Assembly (NCBI RefSeq): GCF_003352005.1
Contig: NZ_CP024848.1
Coordinates: 1,435,001 to 1,499,000, forward strand
Reading direction: 5' to 3'
DNA length: 64,000 nucleotides
From: Oceanobacillus zhaokaii
GTDB lineage: Bacteria; Bacillota; Bacilli; Bacillales; Amphibacillaceae
The position numbers were made by a program, and so were the translations under genes. Below are positions 43,922 to 51,951 of the stretch, in pieces. The notes under the pieces are model-generated. The model ran no database searches. It was not told where the DNA came from and saw nothing but the letters and a program-made list of their open reading frames with translations. The first letter of the stretch is position 1; each line of letters starts with the position of its first letter.

Positions 43922-45415
43922 ATGAAGAAGGTTTTAGTATTCGTTTTCATGATAATATTTTTATTAGTGGGTAATGAAACCGTTGTATTTGCTGAAAAAC
44001 AGCCGATACACGAAGAAGTTATTTATAATATATTAATTGATCGTTATAATAATGGGGATTATGAACGGGATGACCAAGTTGACATTGAAAATCCGATAAG
44101 TTATCATGGCGGAGATTTGCAGGGAATTATTGCAAAGCTTGATGATCTTGAAGAAATAGGGGTTACAATAATTTCTCTTTCGCCTATCATGGAAAATGCA
44201 GAAAATGGTTTTCATGGTTTCTGGATAGAGGATTTTTATTCCATTGAGGAACAGTTCGGGACGATAGATGATTTAAATCAGTTAATAAATGAGGCACATG
44301 TACGCGATATAAAGGTTGTATTAGAATTTGTGACTAATTATGTAGCTAGCAGTCATTCTTTCTCAGAAGACCCTGAGAAAGAAGAATGGATAGTCGAATC
44401 TTCCGAAGCTACTACAGAGTGGATGGAAAATACGTCCAAGCTAAACTTAGATAATCCAGAGGTAGCAGCATATTTAATAGAGGTTGCCAAATATTGGATG
44501 AAGGAGACAAAATTGGATGGGTTTAAGCTCCAGGCGGTTGATCAAGCGCCCCTTGATTTTGTAGAGCAATTTACAACTGAAATAAAGGAATTACGGCCAG
44601 ATTTCTATCTACTAGGTGATATATTAGAAACAGATGAAAATATTGACCAATTAATGACAGAGACTAAGTTAGATGCAGTTGAAAATCAATTACTATATGA
44701 GTCAATGTCAGATGTATTTGCTAAGCCTGATCAATCTGTTGAGACCATTTATAATACATGGGAAAATAGCGACAAGCAAGATGGGTTATTGTACATTGAT
44801 AATTTTAAGGGAGAGAGATTTACTCAAAAATTTGCTAACAATGGACGTAATGCATTAACGGCTTGGTCATTGGCTTTAACCTATATTTATACATCGCCCG
44901 GAACACCTACAATACTGCAAGGGACAGAATTACCAATGTATGGTGGAAATGCTGAAGAATCACAACGACTTGTTCCATTTAATAGTGGTGATTCAGAATT
45001 AAAAGAATTCCATAAACGAATTTCTTCTTTGCGAAGTCGGTTCCCAGTATTACAGCATGGTGATTTCGCTTTGGTTGGCTCGAGTGATTCTATGAGTGTG
45101 TTTAAACGTACATTAGAGGATGAAACGATGTATATTGCAATTAATAATGGTAGTGAATCGGCCTATGTCGATATAGCTGAAATTGATTCCGGTATGCAGC
45201 TTAAGGGATATCTTGGTGATAATTTAGTAAGGGAAAACGAAAATGGAGAATATCGAGTCGGGCTAGCACGGGAAACGGCAGAGGTATATTCTATAGGACC
45301 GGATACAGGGATTAACTGGGCATTTATTAGTTTTGTAGGTATTATTTTCTTGCTATTTGTAGTGGGTGTTATTTATCTAAGCAGGAAAGGGAAAAAGAAT
45401 GAAAAAACGAAATGA
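43922..45415 (+). CDS. Membrane-anchored alpha-amylase (GH13) homologue lacking catalytic residues
   Basis: A 497-residue protein: signal peptide (1-24), a GH13 barrel (IYNILIDRYNNGD, YHGGDLQGIIAKLDDL, GVTIISLSPI) with a C-terminal beta domain, and a final transmembrane helix with basic tail (WAFISFVGIIFLLFVVGVIY, then LSRKGKK). All active-site motifs are altered. Region I has EFVTNY for DxxxNH, and region II has GFKLQAVDQ for GFRxDxxxH (nucleophile Asp replaced by Gln204). Region III has LLGDI for xGE (acid Glu replaced by Asp233), and region IV has DNFK for NHD (Lys296). It should bind but not cleave glucan-like ligands. An anchored sugar-binding or scaffold role is possible. Confidence 0.85.
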   Translation: MKKVLVFVFMIIFLLVGNETVVFAEKQPIHEEVIYNILIDRYNNGDYERDDQVDIENPISYHGGDLQGIIAKLDDLEEIGVTIISLSPIMENAENGFHGFWIEDFYSIEEQFGTIDDLNQLINEAHVRDIKVVLEFVTNYVASSHSFSEDPEKEEWIVESSEATTEWMENTSKLNLDNPEVAAYLIEVAKYWMKETKLDGFKLQAVDQAPLDFVEQFTTEIKELRPDFYLLGDILETDENIDQLMTETKLDAVENQLLYESMSDVFAKPDQSVETIYNTWENSDKQDGLLYIDNFKGERFTQKFANNGRNALTAWSLALTYIYTSPGTPTILQGTELPMYGGNAEESQRLVPFNSGDSELKEFHKRISSLRSRFPVLQHGDFALVGSSDSMSVFKRTLEDETMYIAINNGSESAYVDIAEIDSGMQLKGYLGDNLVRENENGEYRVGLARETAEVYSIGPDTGINWAFISFVGIIFLLFVVGVIYLSRKGKKNEKTK

Positions 45416-45416
45416 A

Positions 45417-45448
45417 AAATGGCAAACGGAAATTTCCGTTTGCCATTT
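45417..45448. terminator. Bidirectional terminator
   Basis: A perfect 15-bp stem AAATGGCAAACGGAA / TTCCGTTTGCCATTT with 2 nt between the arms, shared by the convergent amylase-like (+) and SDR (-) genes. Confidence 0.88.
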
Positions 45449-45457
45449 CTGATTATA

Positions 45458-46330
45458 TTAGCCATTCACAATAGTACCACCATTTACATGTATCATCTGT
45501 CCTGTTACATAGCTAGAATCTTCACTAGCCAAATATACGTATGCAGGTGCTAATTCTTCAGGTTGTCCTGGTCGTTTCATTGGTGTATTTCCACCAAATG
45601 AATCTACCTTTTGTTTATCAAAACTAGCAGGGATTAATGGTGTCCAAATGGGACCAGGAGCCACCCCATTTACGCGAATGCCCTTATCTACAAGTGAACC
45701 AGAAAGTGATCTAGTAAATGCTGTTATTGCCCCCTTTGTAGCGGAATAGTCAATTAGATCGATATTTCCTTTATAGGCAGTAATCGAGGATGTATTAATA
45801 ATAGAACTGCCATTTTTCATATTTGGAATGACTGCTTGGGTTAAATAGAACATACTAAATATATTCGTGCGAAATGTCTTTTCCAATTGCTCACTCGAAA
45901 TATTTAAGAAGTTTGTTTGTTGGTGCTGTTCACCTGCATTATTTACAAGGATATCGATTTTCTTATACGTACTAAAAACTTCATTAATGGCAGTATCACA
46001 AAATGATTGATCGCCAATATCGCCACTAATCAATAAACATTTTTGACCTTCATTTTCTACTAAACGCTTCGTTTCATTAGCATCTTCATGCTCATTAAGA
46101 TAAATAATCGCAACATCTGCACCTTCTCTAGCAAAATGCACACTAACTGCGCGACCAATTCCGCTATCTCCACCGGTAATAACCGCTACTTTATTTTTTA
46201 ATTTACCACTACCTTGATAATTCTCTCGAATATACTCTGGTCTAGGGACCATTTCTGATTCGAATCCAGGTTGCTGTTGTTGTTGCTGTGCTGGCGGTGT
46301 TACTACTCCATTATTATTTTCCATATTCAT
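45458..46330 (-). CDS. SDR family oxidoreductase
   Basis: A 290-residue short-chain dehydrogenase of the extended general-stress type, with a Gln-rich N-terminal tail (QQQQQQPGFESEMVPRPEY). The cofactor motif is TGGDSGIGRA, then NNAGEQ, the catalytic Ser in NTSSITAYKG and YxxxK in YSATKGA, and the C-terminal YVTGQMIHVNGG. NAD(P)-dependent; the substrate is unknown. The ribosome site is GAGGATCC-like. Paralogues in B. subtilis belong to the sigma-B-controlled SDR group. Confidence 0.88.
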   Translation of the reverse strand: MNMENNNGVVTPPAQQQQQQPGFESEMVPRPEYIRENYQGSGKLKNKVAVITGGDSGIGRAVSVHFAREGADVAIIYLNEHEDANETKRLVENEGQKCLLISGDIGDQSFCDTAINEVFSTYKKIDILVNNAGEQHQQTNFLNISSEQLEKTFRTNIFSMFYLTQAVIPNMKNGSSIINTSSITAYKGNIDLIDYSATKGAITAFTRSLSGSLVDKGIRVNGVAPGPIWTPLIPASFDKQKVDSFGGNTPMKRPGQPEELAPAYVYLASEDSSYVTGQMIHVNGGTIVNG

Positions 46331-46394
46331 TGGATCCTCAACTCCTTTTTATTCTTCTTTTCTATCTTCCCCAAAAATGATTTGTAAAAAACAA

Positions 46395-46415
46395 AAAAGC
46401 CCTATAAGGACTTTT
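46395..46415 (-). terminator. Terminator overlapping the end of the YppF-like gene
   Basis: On the minus strand AAAAGTCC / GGGCTTTT with a 5-nt loop that contains the stop codon, followed by TTGTTTTTT. Confidence 0.7.
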
Positions 46416-46605
46416 CAAGTTGTTCGTATTCATGAGCCGAAATTGCACCTTGTTTATGTAGACAATCAAATATTCTTCGATAATTTTTAATATCAATCTC
46501 TTCAGTGATATATTTATACTGGTAAAAATCTAAAAGTTGGTCGACCGAATCAGGTGTATAATTTCGTTCACTAGCAAATGCGTGGACCAATTCATGGATT
46601 AGCAT
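46402..46605 (-). CDS. YppF-like small protein
   Basis: A 67-residue helical protein, MLIHELVHAFASERNYTPDS then LLDFYQYKYITEEIDIKNYR and a C-terminal QGAISAHEYEQLEK. The spacing of LLDF, YI.EEI and YR.I resembles the YppF family as I recall it. GAGGAGGATATCC directly precedes ATG at 46605, so an eight-codon longer frame is rejected. HELVH looks like HExxH, but the protein is far too small to be a peptidase. Function unknown. Confidence 0.65.
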   Translation of the reverse strand: MLIHELVHAFASERNYTPDSVDQLLDFYQYKYITEEIDIKNYRRIFDCLHKQGAISAHEYEQLEKSL

Positions 46606-46702
46606 GGATATCCTCCTCAAATAATACATATAAAGCCTTTATAAACTATATGTACATGTTTGAATAAGCATGCTAAATATTTACTCTTGAATTATTTCAA
46701 AT

Positions 46703-46734
46703 AAAAAACTTGTCCAGTACTTATTTGGACAAGT
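46703..46734 (-). terminator. Terminator after degV
   Basis: ACTTGTCCA / TGGACAAGT with a 9-nt loop; the minus strand continues with TTTTTTAT. Confidence 0.85.
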
Positions 46735-46743
46735 AATTATTAA

Positions 46744-47610
46744 TTAGTGAGTTGGTTTATTTGAGAAGAATAAGCCAATTGTACCGGGACCAACATGTGC
46801 ACCAATGACCGCGCCAATCATGACGATTTCGATATCATCAATATTGAGGTTGAACTTTTCACTTACTTTATTAGCAAGCTGGGTTGCACGTTCGAGATCA
46901 TCACTGTGACAAATTCCGATTGTTTGATTCTTGAAATCAGTACCACGTTCTTCCATCATATCAAGCATACGACCAAACACCTTTTTAGAGCCTCTAATCT
47001 TTTCGAGAGGAATTAGTTTGCCGTCGTCCACATGTAAAAGTGGTTTGATTTTTAATAAAGAACCGACAAAAGCAGCAGTTTTACTAACACGCCCACCACG
47101 ATATAAATATTCCAAATCGTCTACGGTAAAGAGATGTACCATATGTTCTGCCTGATAGGTAGCGTCATCAACTATTTCTTGCATAGATGCACCCGAATTT
47201 GCGAGCTTAGCTGCATGCAGGACAACGAGTCCATATCCTAATGATGCGCACTTTGTATCAACAATCTGGATAGGTGCCTCGGGATATTCCTCCAAAACCT
47301 CTTGAAGCATCATCTTAGCGGTTTGGTATGTACCAGAAAGCTGTGATGAAAACGAAATGTATACTAAAGGTTGATTCTTCTCAGCATAAGATGTAAAAAT
47401 AGTTTTAAATGTTAAAGGAGAAACTTGAGATGTCTTAGGAACTTTGCCGTCTCGCATAGCATTGTAAACTGTTAAAGGTTCGATTGTAACTCCATCTTGG
47501 TAATCTTTTTCATCTAAATGAACAGTTAATGGTACCATTTCAATGTCAAATTCGTTATAATGTTCTTTTGATAAATCAGTTGCAGAATCGGCAAGAATTT
47601 TTACCGTCAT
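46744..47610 (-). CDS. yitS: DegV family fatty-acid-binding protein (YitS-like)
   Basis: A 288-residue DegV protein: KILADSATDLS at the N-terminus, the KTSQVSP motif near residues 59-65, and ISFSSQLSGTYQTA (fatty-acid carboxylate-binding Ser residues). Family members (FakB) present fatty acids to the kinase FakA for phosphorylation. Divergent from yitT with about 100 bp between them, as yitS and yitT are neighbours in B. subtilis. Lipid preference cannot be read. Confidence 0.86.
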   Translation of the reverse strand: MTVKILADSATDLSKEHYNEFDIEMVPLTVHLDEKDYQDGVTIEPLTVYNAMRDGKVPKTSQVSPLTFKTIFTSYAEKNQPLVYISFSSQLSGTYQTAKMMLQEVLEEYPEAPIQIVDTKCASLGYGLVVLHAAKLANSGASMQEIVDDATYQAEHMVHLFTVDDLEYLYRGGRVSKTAAFVGSLLKIKPLLHVDDGKLIPLEKIRGSKKVFGRMLDMMEERGTDFKNQTIGICHSDDLERATQLANKVSEKFNLNIDDIEIVMIGAVIGAHVGPGTIGLFFSNKPTH

Positions 47611-47711
47611 CGTTACACCAACTTTCTATTTAAATTGTCATTATGTATCTTTTAGTTTAAAGCTATAAAGTTAGTTAGTCAAAGTATAGTCGTAGTAGGA
47701 GGAACCGAATC

Positions 47712-48554
47712 ATGTTTATGATTGAAGCAAAACGGATTATTATCGTTATTATTGGCGCATTATTAAATGCTGTTTCATTAAACTTCTTCTTTATTGAAGC
47801 CAATGTTTATGCCAGTGGCTTCACTGGTGCTGCTCAGCTTATAGCCAGTGTTTTTCAGGATTTCCTTGGAATTGGCATAAGTACAGGGATATTGTTATTT
47901 GTGTTAAATATACCAGTTTTAATACTTGGGTGGTATAAAGTAGGGAAGGGCTTTACATTATATAGTATTGTATCTGTAATGTTTTCATCACTGTTTTTAC
48001 AAATTATTCCGGTTTTTGCATTGTCTGATGATATTATTCTCAATGCCGTATTTGGAGGGGTAATCGCGGGAGCTGGTGTTGGGCTGACGTTGAAGCATGG
48101 TGCATCTACTGGTGGATTAGATATTATTGCAATGGTATTGTCACGCAAGAAGGACAAGCCTATTGGCAGCTTTATTTTAGTCATTAATGCAGTTATTATT
48201 GTTCTATCAGGAATTTTATACGAACCAGAAAATGCGTTATATACAATGGTTGCACTCTATGTAACAACACGTGTAATCGATGCGATCCATACTCGCTATG
48301 AAAAGGTTACAGCTATGATTGTAACGCATAAGCCTGAAGAATTACAGCAGGCGATTCATAAAATTATGGTGCGTGGGATTACAATTTTACCTGCAAAAGG
48401 TGCATACACGAAGTCAGAGAAAAGCATGCTCTATCTCGTGATAACAAGATATGAGTTATACGACTTAGAAAAAATTATTCAAGAAGTCGATCCAAATGCT
48501 TTTACAAACATTATTGAGACTGCTGGAATATATGGTGTCTTTCGAAGAGAATAG
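47712..48554 (+). CDS. yitT: YitT family membrane protein
   Basis: A 280-residue protein with five or six N-terminal transmembrane helices (LLNAVSLNFFFIEANVYASG, FGGVIAGAGVGLTLKHGAST) and a C-terminal soluble DUF2179 domain (YEKVTAMIVTHKPEELQQAI, RGITILPAKGAYTKSEKSM). Function not established; some relatives are implicated in transport. GTAGGAGGAACC ribosome site. Confidence 0.86.
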   Translation: MFMIEAKRIIIVIIGALLNAVSLNFFFIEANVYASGFTGAAQLIASVFQDFLGIGISTGILLFVLNIPVLILGWYKVGKGFTLYSIVSVMFSSLFLQIIPVFALSDDIILNAVFGGVIAGAGVGLTLKHGASTGGLDIIAMVLSRKKDKPIGSFILVINAVIIVLSGILYEPENALYTMVALYVTTRVIDAIHTRYEKVTAMIVTHKPEELQQAIHKIMVRGITILPAKGAYTKSEKSMLYLVITRYELYDLEKIIQEVDPNAFTNIIETAGIYGVFRRE

Positions 48555-48569
48555 ATTATGACAGAGAAG

Positions 48570-48606
48570 GAGAGCGATCATCGTGAAATAATCGCTCTCT
48601 TTTTTG
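48570..48606 (+). terminator. Terminator after yitT
   Basis: GGAGAGCGAT / ATCGCTCTC stem with an 11-nt loop and TTTTTTT tail. Confidence 0.88.
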
Positions 48607-48630
48607 TTCCTTATGTACTTTTTTAATAGT

Positions 48631-48668
48631 TAGAAAGTATATAAACTTTCTTAACGAATAAGTGCATT
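48631..48668 (+). repeat. Partial copy of the family I repeat end
   Basis: GAAAGTATATAAACTTTCTT followed by AACGAATAAGTG matches the outer end of copy B (25376-25490, reverse strand) with small differences. The core is absent. Confidence 0.5.
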
Positions 48669-48707
48669 AACTCTGTCTCCAAAAGGCTGGGGAACCCCCC
48701 TAGATTT

Positions 48708-48971
48708 CTAATAACCGTGCTTGGCGATTACTTCTTGAATACTTGATGTAATGTTTTCCCATTCTACATCAAATTTCTTATTTACGGTAATAAAGTTTTG
48801 GTAACCAAACACGTTATCAACACCATCAAGCTTCATTAAATCATTTAGTATCGCATGTTCACTCGTGTCACCTGGCATGACAGATACACTATTTGTTCCT
48901 TCAAAGATAATACTATCTGTTGAAAATTTCATTGCATTTGGATTTGGTGTAGGTTCAATACGAACGCCCAT
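48708..48971 (-). CDS. NifU/Nfu N-terminal domain protein
   Basis: An 87-residue protein matching the Nfu N-terminal fold: RIEPTPNPNAMKF at the start, SIIFEGTNSVSV, the hydrophobic AILNDLMKLDGVDNVFGYQN and FITVNKK. In larger Nfu proteins this domain precedes the CxxC iron-sulfur scaffold domain, which is missing here, so it may assist cluster delivery through a partner. Single gene with AGGAGGGA ribosome site. Confidence 0.82.
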   Translation of the reverse strand: MGVRIEPTPNPNAMKFSTDSIIFEGTNSVSVMPGDTSEHAILNDLMKLDGVDNVFGYQNFITVNKKFDVEWENITSSIQEVIAKHGY

Positions 48972-49107
48972 AATAAATCCCTCCTAATCATACTTACTTC
49001 TATAGTAGCAGAAATAGTATCATTTAAAAAGTATTAAAGGGACACCCCACTAAAGAAATAGCAGGATGTCAGCTTGGTAAATCAGGATTCCCTGGGTATT
49101 TTGCTGG

Positions 49108-49230
49108 TTACTGTTTTCGCTCAGCCTCAGCCTCTGCTAAAGTGGAACGATATGGAAATCGTTCAGCATGCTTTTTAACAGAATCAGAACCTTGCTGCGT
49201 AAATCTTCTTGATTTACTTCCTTTTCCCAT
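49108..49230 (-). CDS. 40-residue basic protein, unknown function
   Basis: An open frame of 40 codons behind an excellent ribosome site (AAGGAGGAATCATC then ATG). The product begins MGKGSKSRRFTQQGSDSVKK and ends AEAEAERKQ: strongly basic first half, Ala/Glu repeat at the end, no hydrophobic helix. Composition resembles minor spore or nucleoid proteins of Bacillaceae, but no family is certain. Too short for usual gene-length filters. Confidence 0.65.
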   Translation of the reverse strand: MGKGSKSRRFTQQGSDSVKKHAERFPYRSTLAEAEAERKQ

Positions 49231-49381
49231 GATGATTCCTCCTTCGAAAAATACATCAATCGAAATGAAAAACAGTACAAATTTCCAATAGAAACCGCTA
49301 AGAGAAGAAGAGTGAACGATTTTCCGTTCATTACTAGTATTGGTTTTCTTCTTAATTTATAAGCATGGAAACAAAAGGTAA

Positions 49382-50212
49382 CTAGTTTGTTTTGACGTTG
49401 AGCTTCAAATATTCCTCAAGGAAAATCCCAATTCCATTCTGCTCATTTGTTTTGGTAATATGCTTAGCAAGTTTTTTTAAATTGGGTATTGCATTACCCA
49501 TCGCAACTCCAACACCAGCATAGTCAATCATTTCTAAATCATTATCCTCATCACCAAAGGCAATAATCCGGTCTTTAGGTATGTCATAATAATGGGCAAT
49601 CTTCTGCAAGCCAACCGCTTTATTCATGCCTTTTTTAATAATTTCAATGATATTCCATGGTGCTCCCCAATTTCGGTGCTCAATAAATTCTGCATGGTAA
49701 TCATCTAAATGATTTCTTAACATTTCTATTTGCTCTTCCTTTGGCAGAACTAAGATAGAAGTAGGATCCTCTTGTAATGTTTGTTTTATATTTCCGATTT
49801 TGAATGGTGGATCATCTGGTGACTCTTGGTAAATCTCGATGAGCTTTTCATCATATTGTGCAAGGTAGACATCATCGATTACTTCAGCAAGTATATTATT
49901 TACATTTAAATCGAAGCATGCATCAATGATTGCATGTGCTGTTCGTATTGGCATTGGATTATGCAGTGCATCCCAATTCTTATTTGTTGGGTGATGAAGC
50001 AGTGCACCATTAAAGTTAACCATAGGTGTTTTTAAACCAAGTTCATGATAGTAGTTAATACTAGAACGATGTGGCCTGCCTGTTGCAATGACAACAATAT
50101 GCCCTTCGTCCATCGCAGTAAGTACTGTCTGCTTTGTTTGTGAACTGATTACTTTATTATCAGTTAAAAGTGTACCGTCTAAATCTAAAGAAATTAAATG
50201 TCTGTTTTTCAT
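49382..50212 (-). CDS. yitU: Cof-type HAD-IIB hydrolase (YitU-like)
   Basis: A 276-residue HAD phosphatase: motif I SLDLDGTLLTDNK, motif II ATGRPHRSS, Lys in EIIKKGMNKAVGLQ, motif IV IIAFGDEDNDLEMI. The Cof subfamily dephosphorylates small phosphates (sugar phosphates, FMN, PLP); B. subtilis YitU has been linked to FMN dephosphorylation. GAGGTGA supports the start at 50212 rather than the GTG nine bases earlier. Confidence 0.85.
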   Translation of the reverse strand: MKNRHLISLDLDGTLLTDNKVISSQTKQTVLTAMDEGHIVVIATGRPHRSSINYYHELGLKTPMVNFNGALLHHPTNKNWDALHNPMPIRTAHAIIDACFDLNVNNILAEVIDDVYLAQYDEKLIEIYQESPDDPPFKIGNIKQTLQEDPTSILVLPKEEQIEMLRNHLDDYHAEFIEHRNWGAPWNIIEIIKKGMNKAVGLQKIAHYYDIPKDRIIAFGDEDNDLEMIDYAGVGVAMGNAIPNLKKLAKHITKTNEQNGIGIFLEEYLKLNVKTN

Positions 50213-50496
50213 TTCATTCACCTCATAGCACTAAGTTTATAAGTCTAATGGTCAGATGTAAAGTAATATTAACCTGACTAGCGGGAAACAACTATAAAGT
50301 GATGGGAATGAGATATCAGGCGGATTCTTTGTGTGCAATTTGGTTTTAGGTTTGAAAGACCTTGGGACAGCTTTTTACAAAAACACCTTGTCTAGCTAAA
50401 TTTAATAGTATATAATTACTTTATCAATTTATCACTTTACCGAGATGAAGTATTTTGAAGTGATTTGTTTCGTTTAAGAAAGTAGGGTGTTTCATA

Positions 50497-51915
50497 ATGT
50501 TAGCTGAAAAAGTAGAGAATCAGGAACCAAACAATAAGGGAAAGTCAAAAATACCACATACCTTTATTATCTTATTTGGTATTATTGTTTTCTTAGCAAT
50601 TATGACTTATTTCATTCCAGCTGGTGAATATGACCGAGAAACGAATGAAGATGGAAGAACGCTTGTTATAAATGGGACATATCATGCAACCGATGTAAGT
50701 CCAGCAGGCTTCCTGGATATCTTCACCGCTGTATTTGATGGAATGGTTCAAAGTGCAGATATCATCTTTTTATTGTTTATTGTTGGTGGATCATTTGGAA
50801 TTTTAACAAGTACTGGTGCGATTGAAGGTTTGTTTAACAGGTTAATAACAAAGCTAAAAGGGAATGAAATTTATTTAATCCCTATATTAATAACGTTTTT
50901 TGCTGTCTGTGGGGCAACTTTTGGTATGGCTGAAGAGAGTATCCCATACTTAATTATACTTTTACCTTTCCTGCTTAAACTGGGATTTGACCGAATCATT
51001 GCAGTGGCTGCCCCCATGATTGGTACGGCCCTTGGATATGCGGGAGGCGTTACAAATCCATTTAATGTTGGGGTGGCACAAGGTATTGCAGAATTACCAT
51101 TGTTCTCAGGAATGTTCGTGCGAATTGTTTTATTAGCAATCTTGATTATTATTACAAATATTTATGTCATGCGATATGCTAGAAAGATACTGAAAAGTCC
51201 TGAGAAAAGTCTTGTATATAGTGATAAACAATTAATTTCAGAAGATGAAAACCCAACTTTTAGTCATCAATTAACAAAAAGTAATGGAGTTATTTTGATT
51301 ATTTTTCTTCTTACGATATTAATCATTCCTTTTGGTATCATCAATTATGGATGGTATATGAAGGAAATCGCTTCCCTATTTTTAATCATGGGTGTCATTG
51401 TAGGGATCATTGCCAAAATGAAGTATAATCAGATAGCCGAATCATTTACAAAGGGATGTAATGATATGGTTGTAGCAGCATTGGCTGTTGGTTTAGCGCA
51501 TGGTGCAGTCGTCATCTTGGAAAATGCAAATGCGATTGATACGATCGTCTACTCGTTATCTGGTTTAATTGAAGGCCTTCCGTCAACATTTGCAGTAGCT
51601 GGGATCTATGGTGTGCAGAATGTTATCAACTATATTGTTAGTTCAGGAAGTGGACAAGCTGCATTAACGATGCCGCTCATAGCGCCGTTAGCTGATTTGC
51701 TTGAAGTAAACAGGCAAACTGCCGTACTGGCTTTTCAAATAGGCGATGGGATTTCCAATGCACTTACACCTACCAATGGTCAACTGATGGCCAGTTTGGC
51801 AATTGCTGGATTATCCTGGGTTAAGTGGGCAAGATTTCTTATTCCATTATTAATCATCCTTTATATTGTTGGTTTAATTTACCTTCTATTTATCCATTTA
51901 TTTGTATGGGTTTAA
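50497..51915 (+). CDS. YfcC family anaerobic C4-dicarboxylate-like carrier
   Basis: A 472-residue membrane protein with about twelve helices. Family marks are HTFIILFGIIVFLAIMTYFI followed by PAGEYDRE, GATFGMAEESIPY, GTALGYAGGVTNPFNVGVAQ and GDGISNALTPTNGQLMASLA. YfcC proteins belong to the DcuC/ArsB-like superfamily and often occur with peptidases. The gene 36 bp downstream is a PepD dipeptidase, so the carrier may import peptides or amino acids for it. Confidence 0.85.
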   Translation: MLAEKVENQEPNNKGKSKIPHTFIILFGIIVFLAIMTYFIPAGEYDRETNEDGRTLVINGTYHATDVSPAGFLDIFTAVFDGMVQSADIIFLLFIVGGSFGILTSTGAIEGLFNRLITKLKGNEIYLIPILITFFAVCGATFGMAEESIPYLIILLPFLLKLGFDRIIAVAAPMIGTALGYAGGVTNPFNVGVAQGIAELPLFSGMFVRIVLLAILIIITNIYVMRYARKILKSPEKSLVYSDKQLISEDENPTFSHQLTKSNGVILIIFLLTILIIPFGIINYGWYMKEIASLFLIMGVIVGIIAKMKYNQIAESFTKGCNDMVVAALAVGLAHGAVVILENANAIDTIVYSLSGLIEGLPSTFAVAGIYGVQNVINYIVSSGSGQAALTMPLIAPLADLLEVNRQTAVLAFQIGDGISNALTPTNGQLMASLAIAGLSWVKWARFLIPLLIILYIVGLIYLLFIHLFVWV

Positions 51916-51951
51916 AAAAGTTGGACTTGTAACTAGAGAGGAGAAAAAACG

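Noticed and set aside
46402..46605. HELVH in the YppF-like protein as a zinc peptidase motif
   Set aside because: The protein is 67 residues long with no third ligand; the motif is at the very N-terminus of a small helical family.
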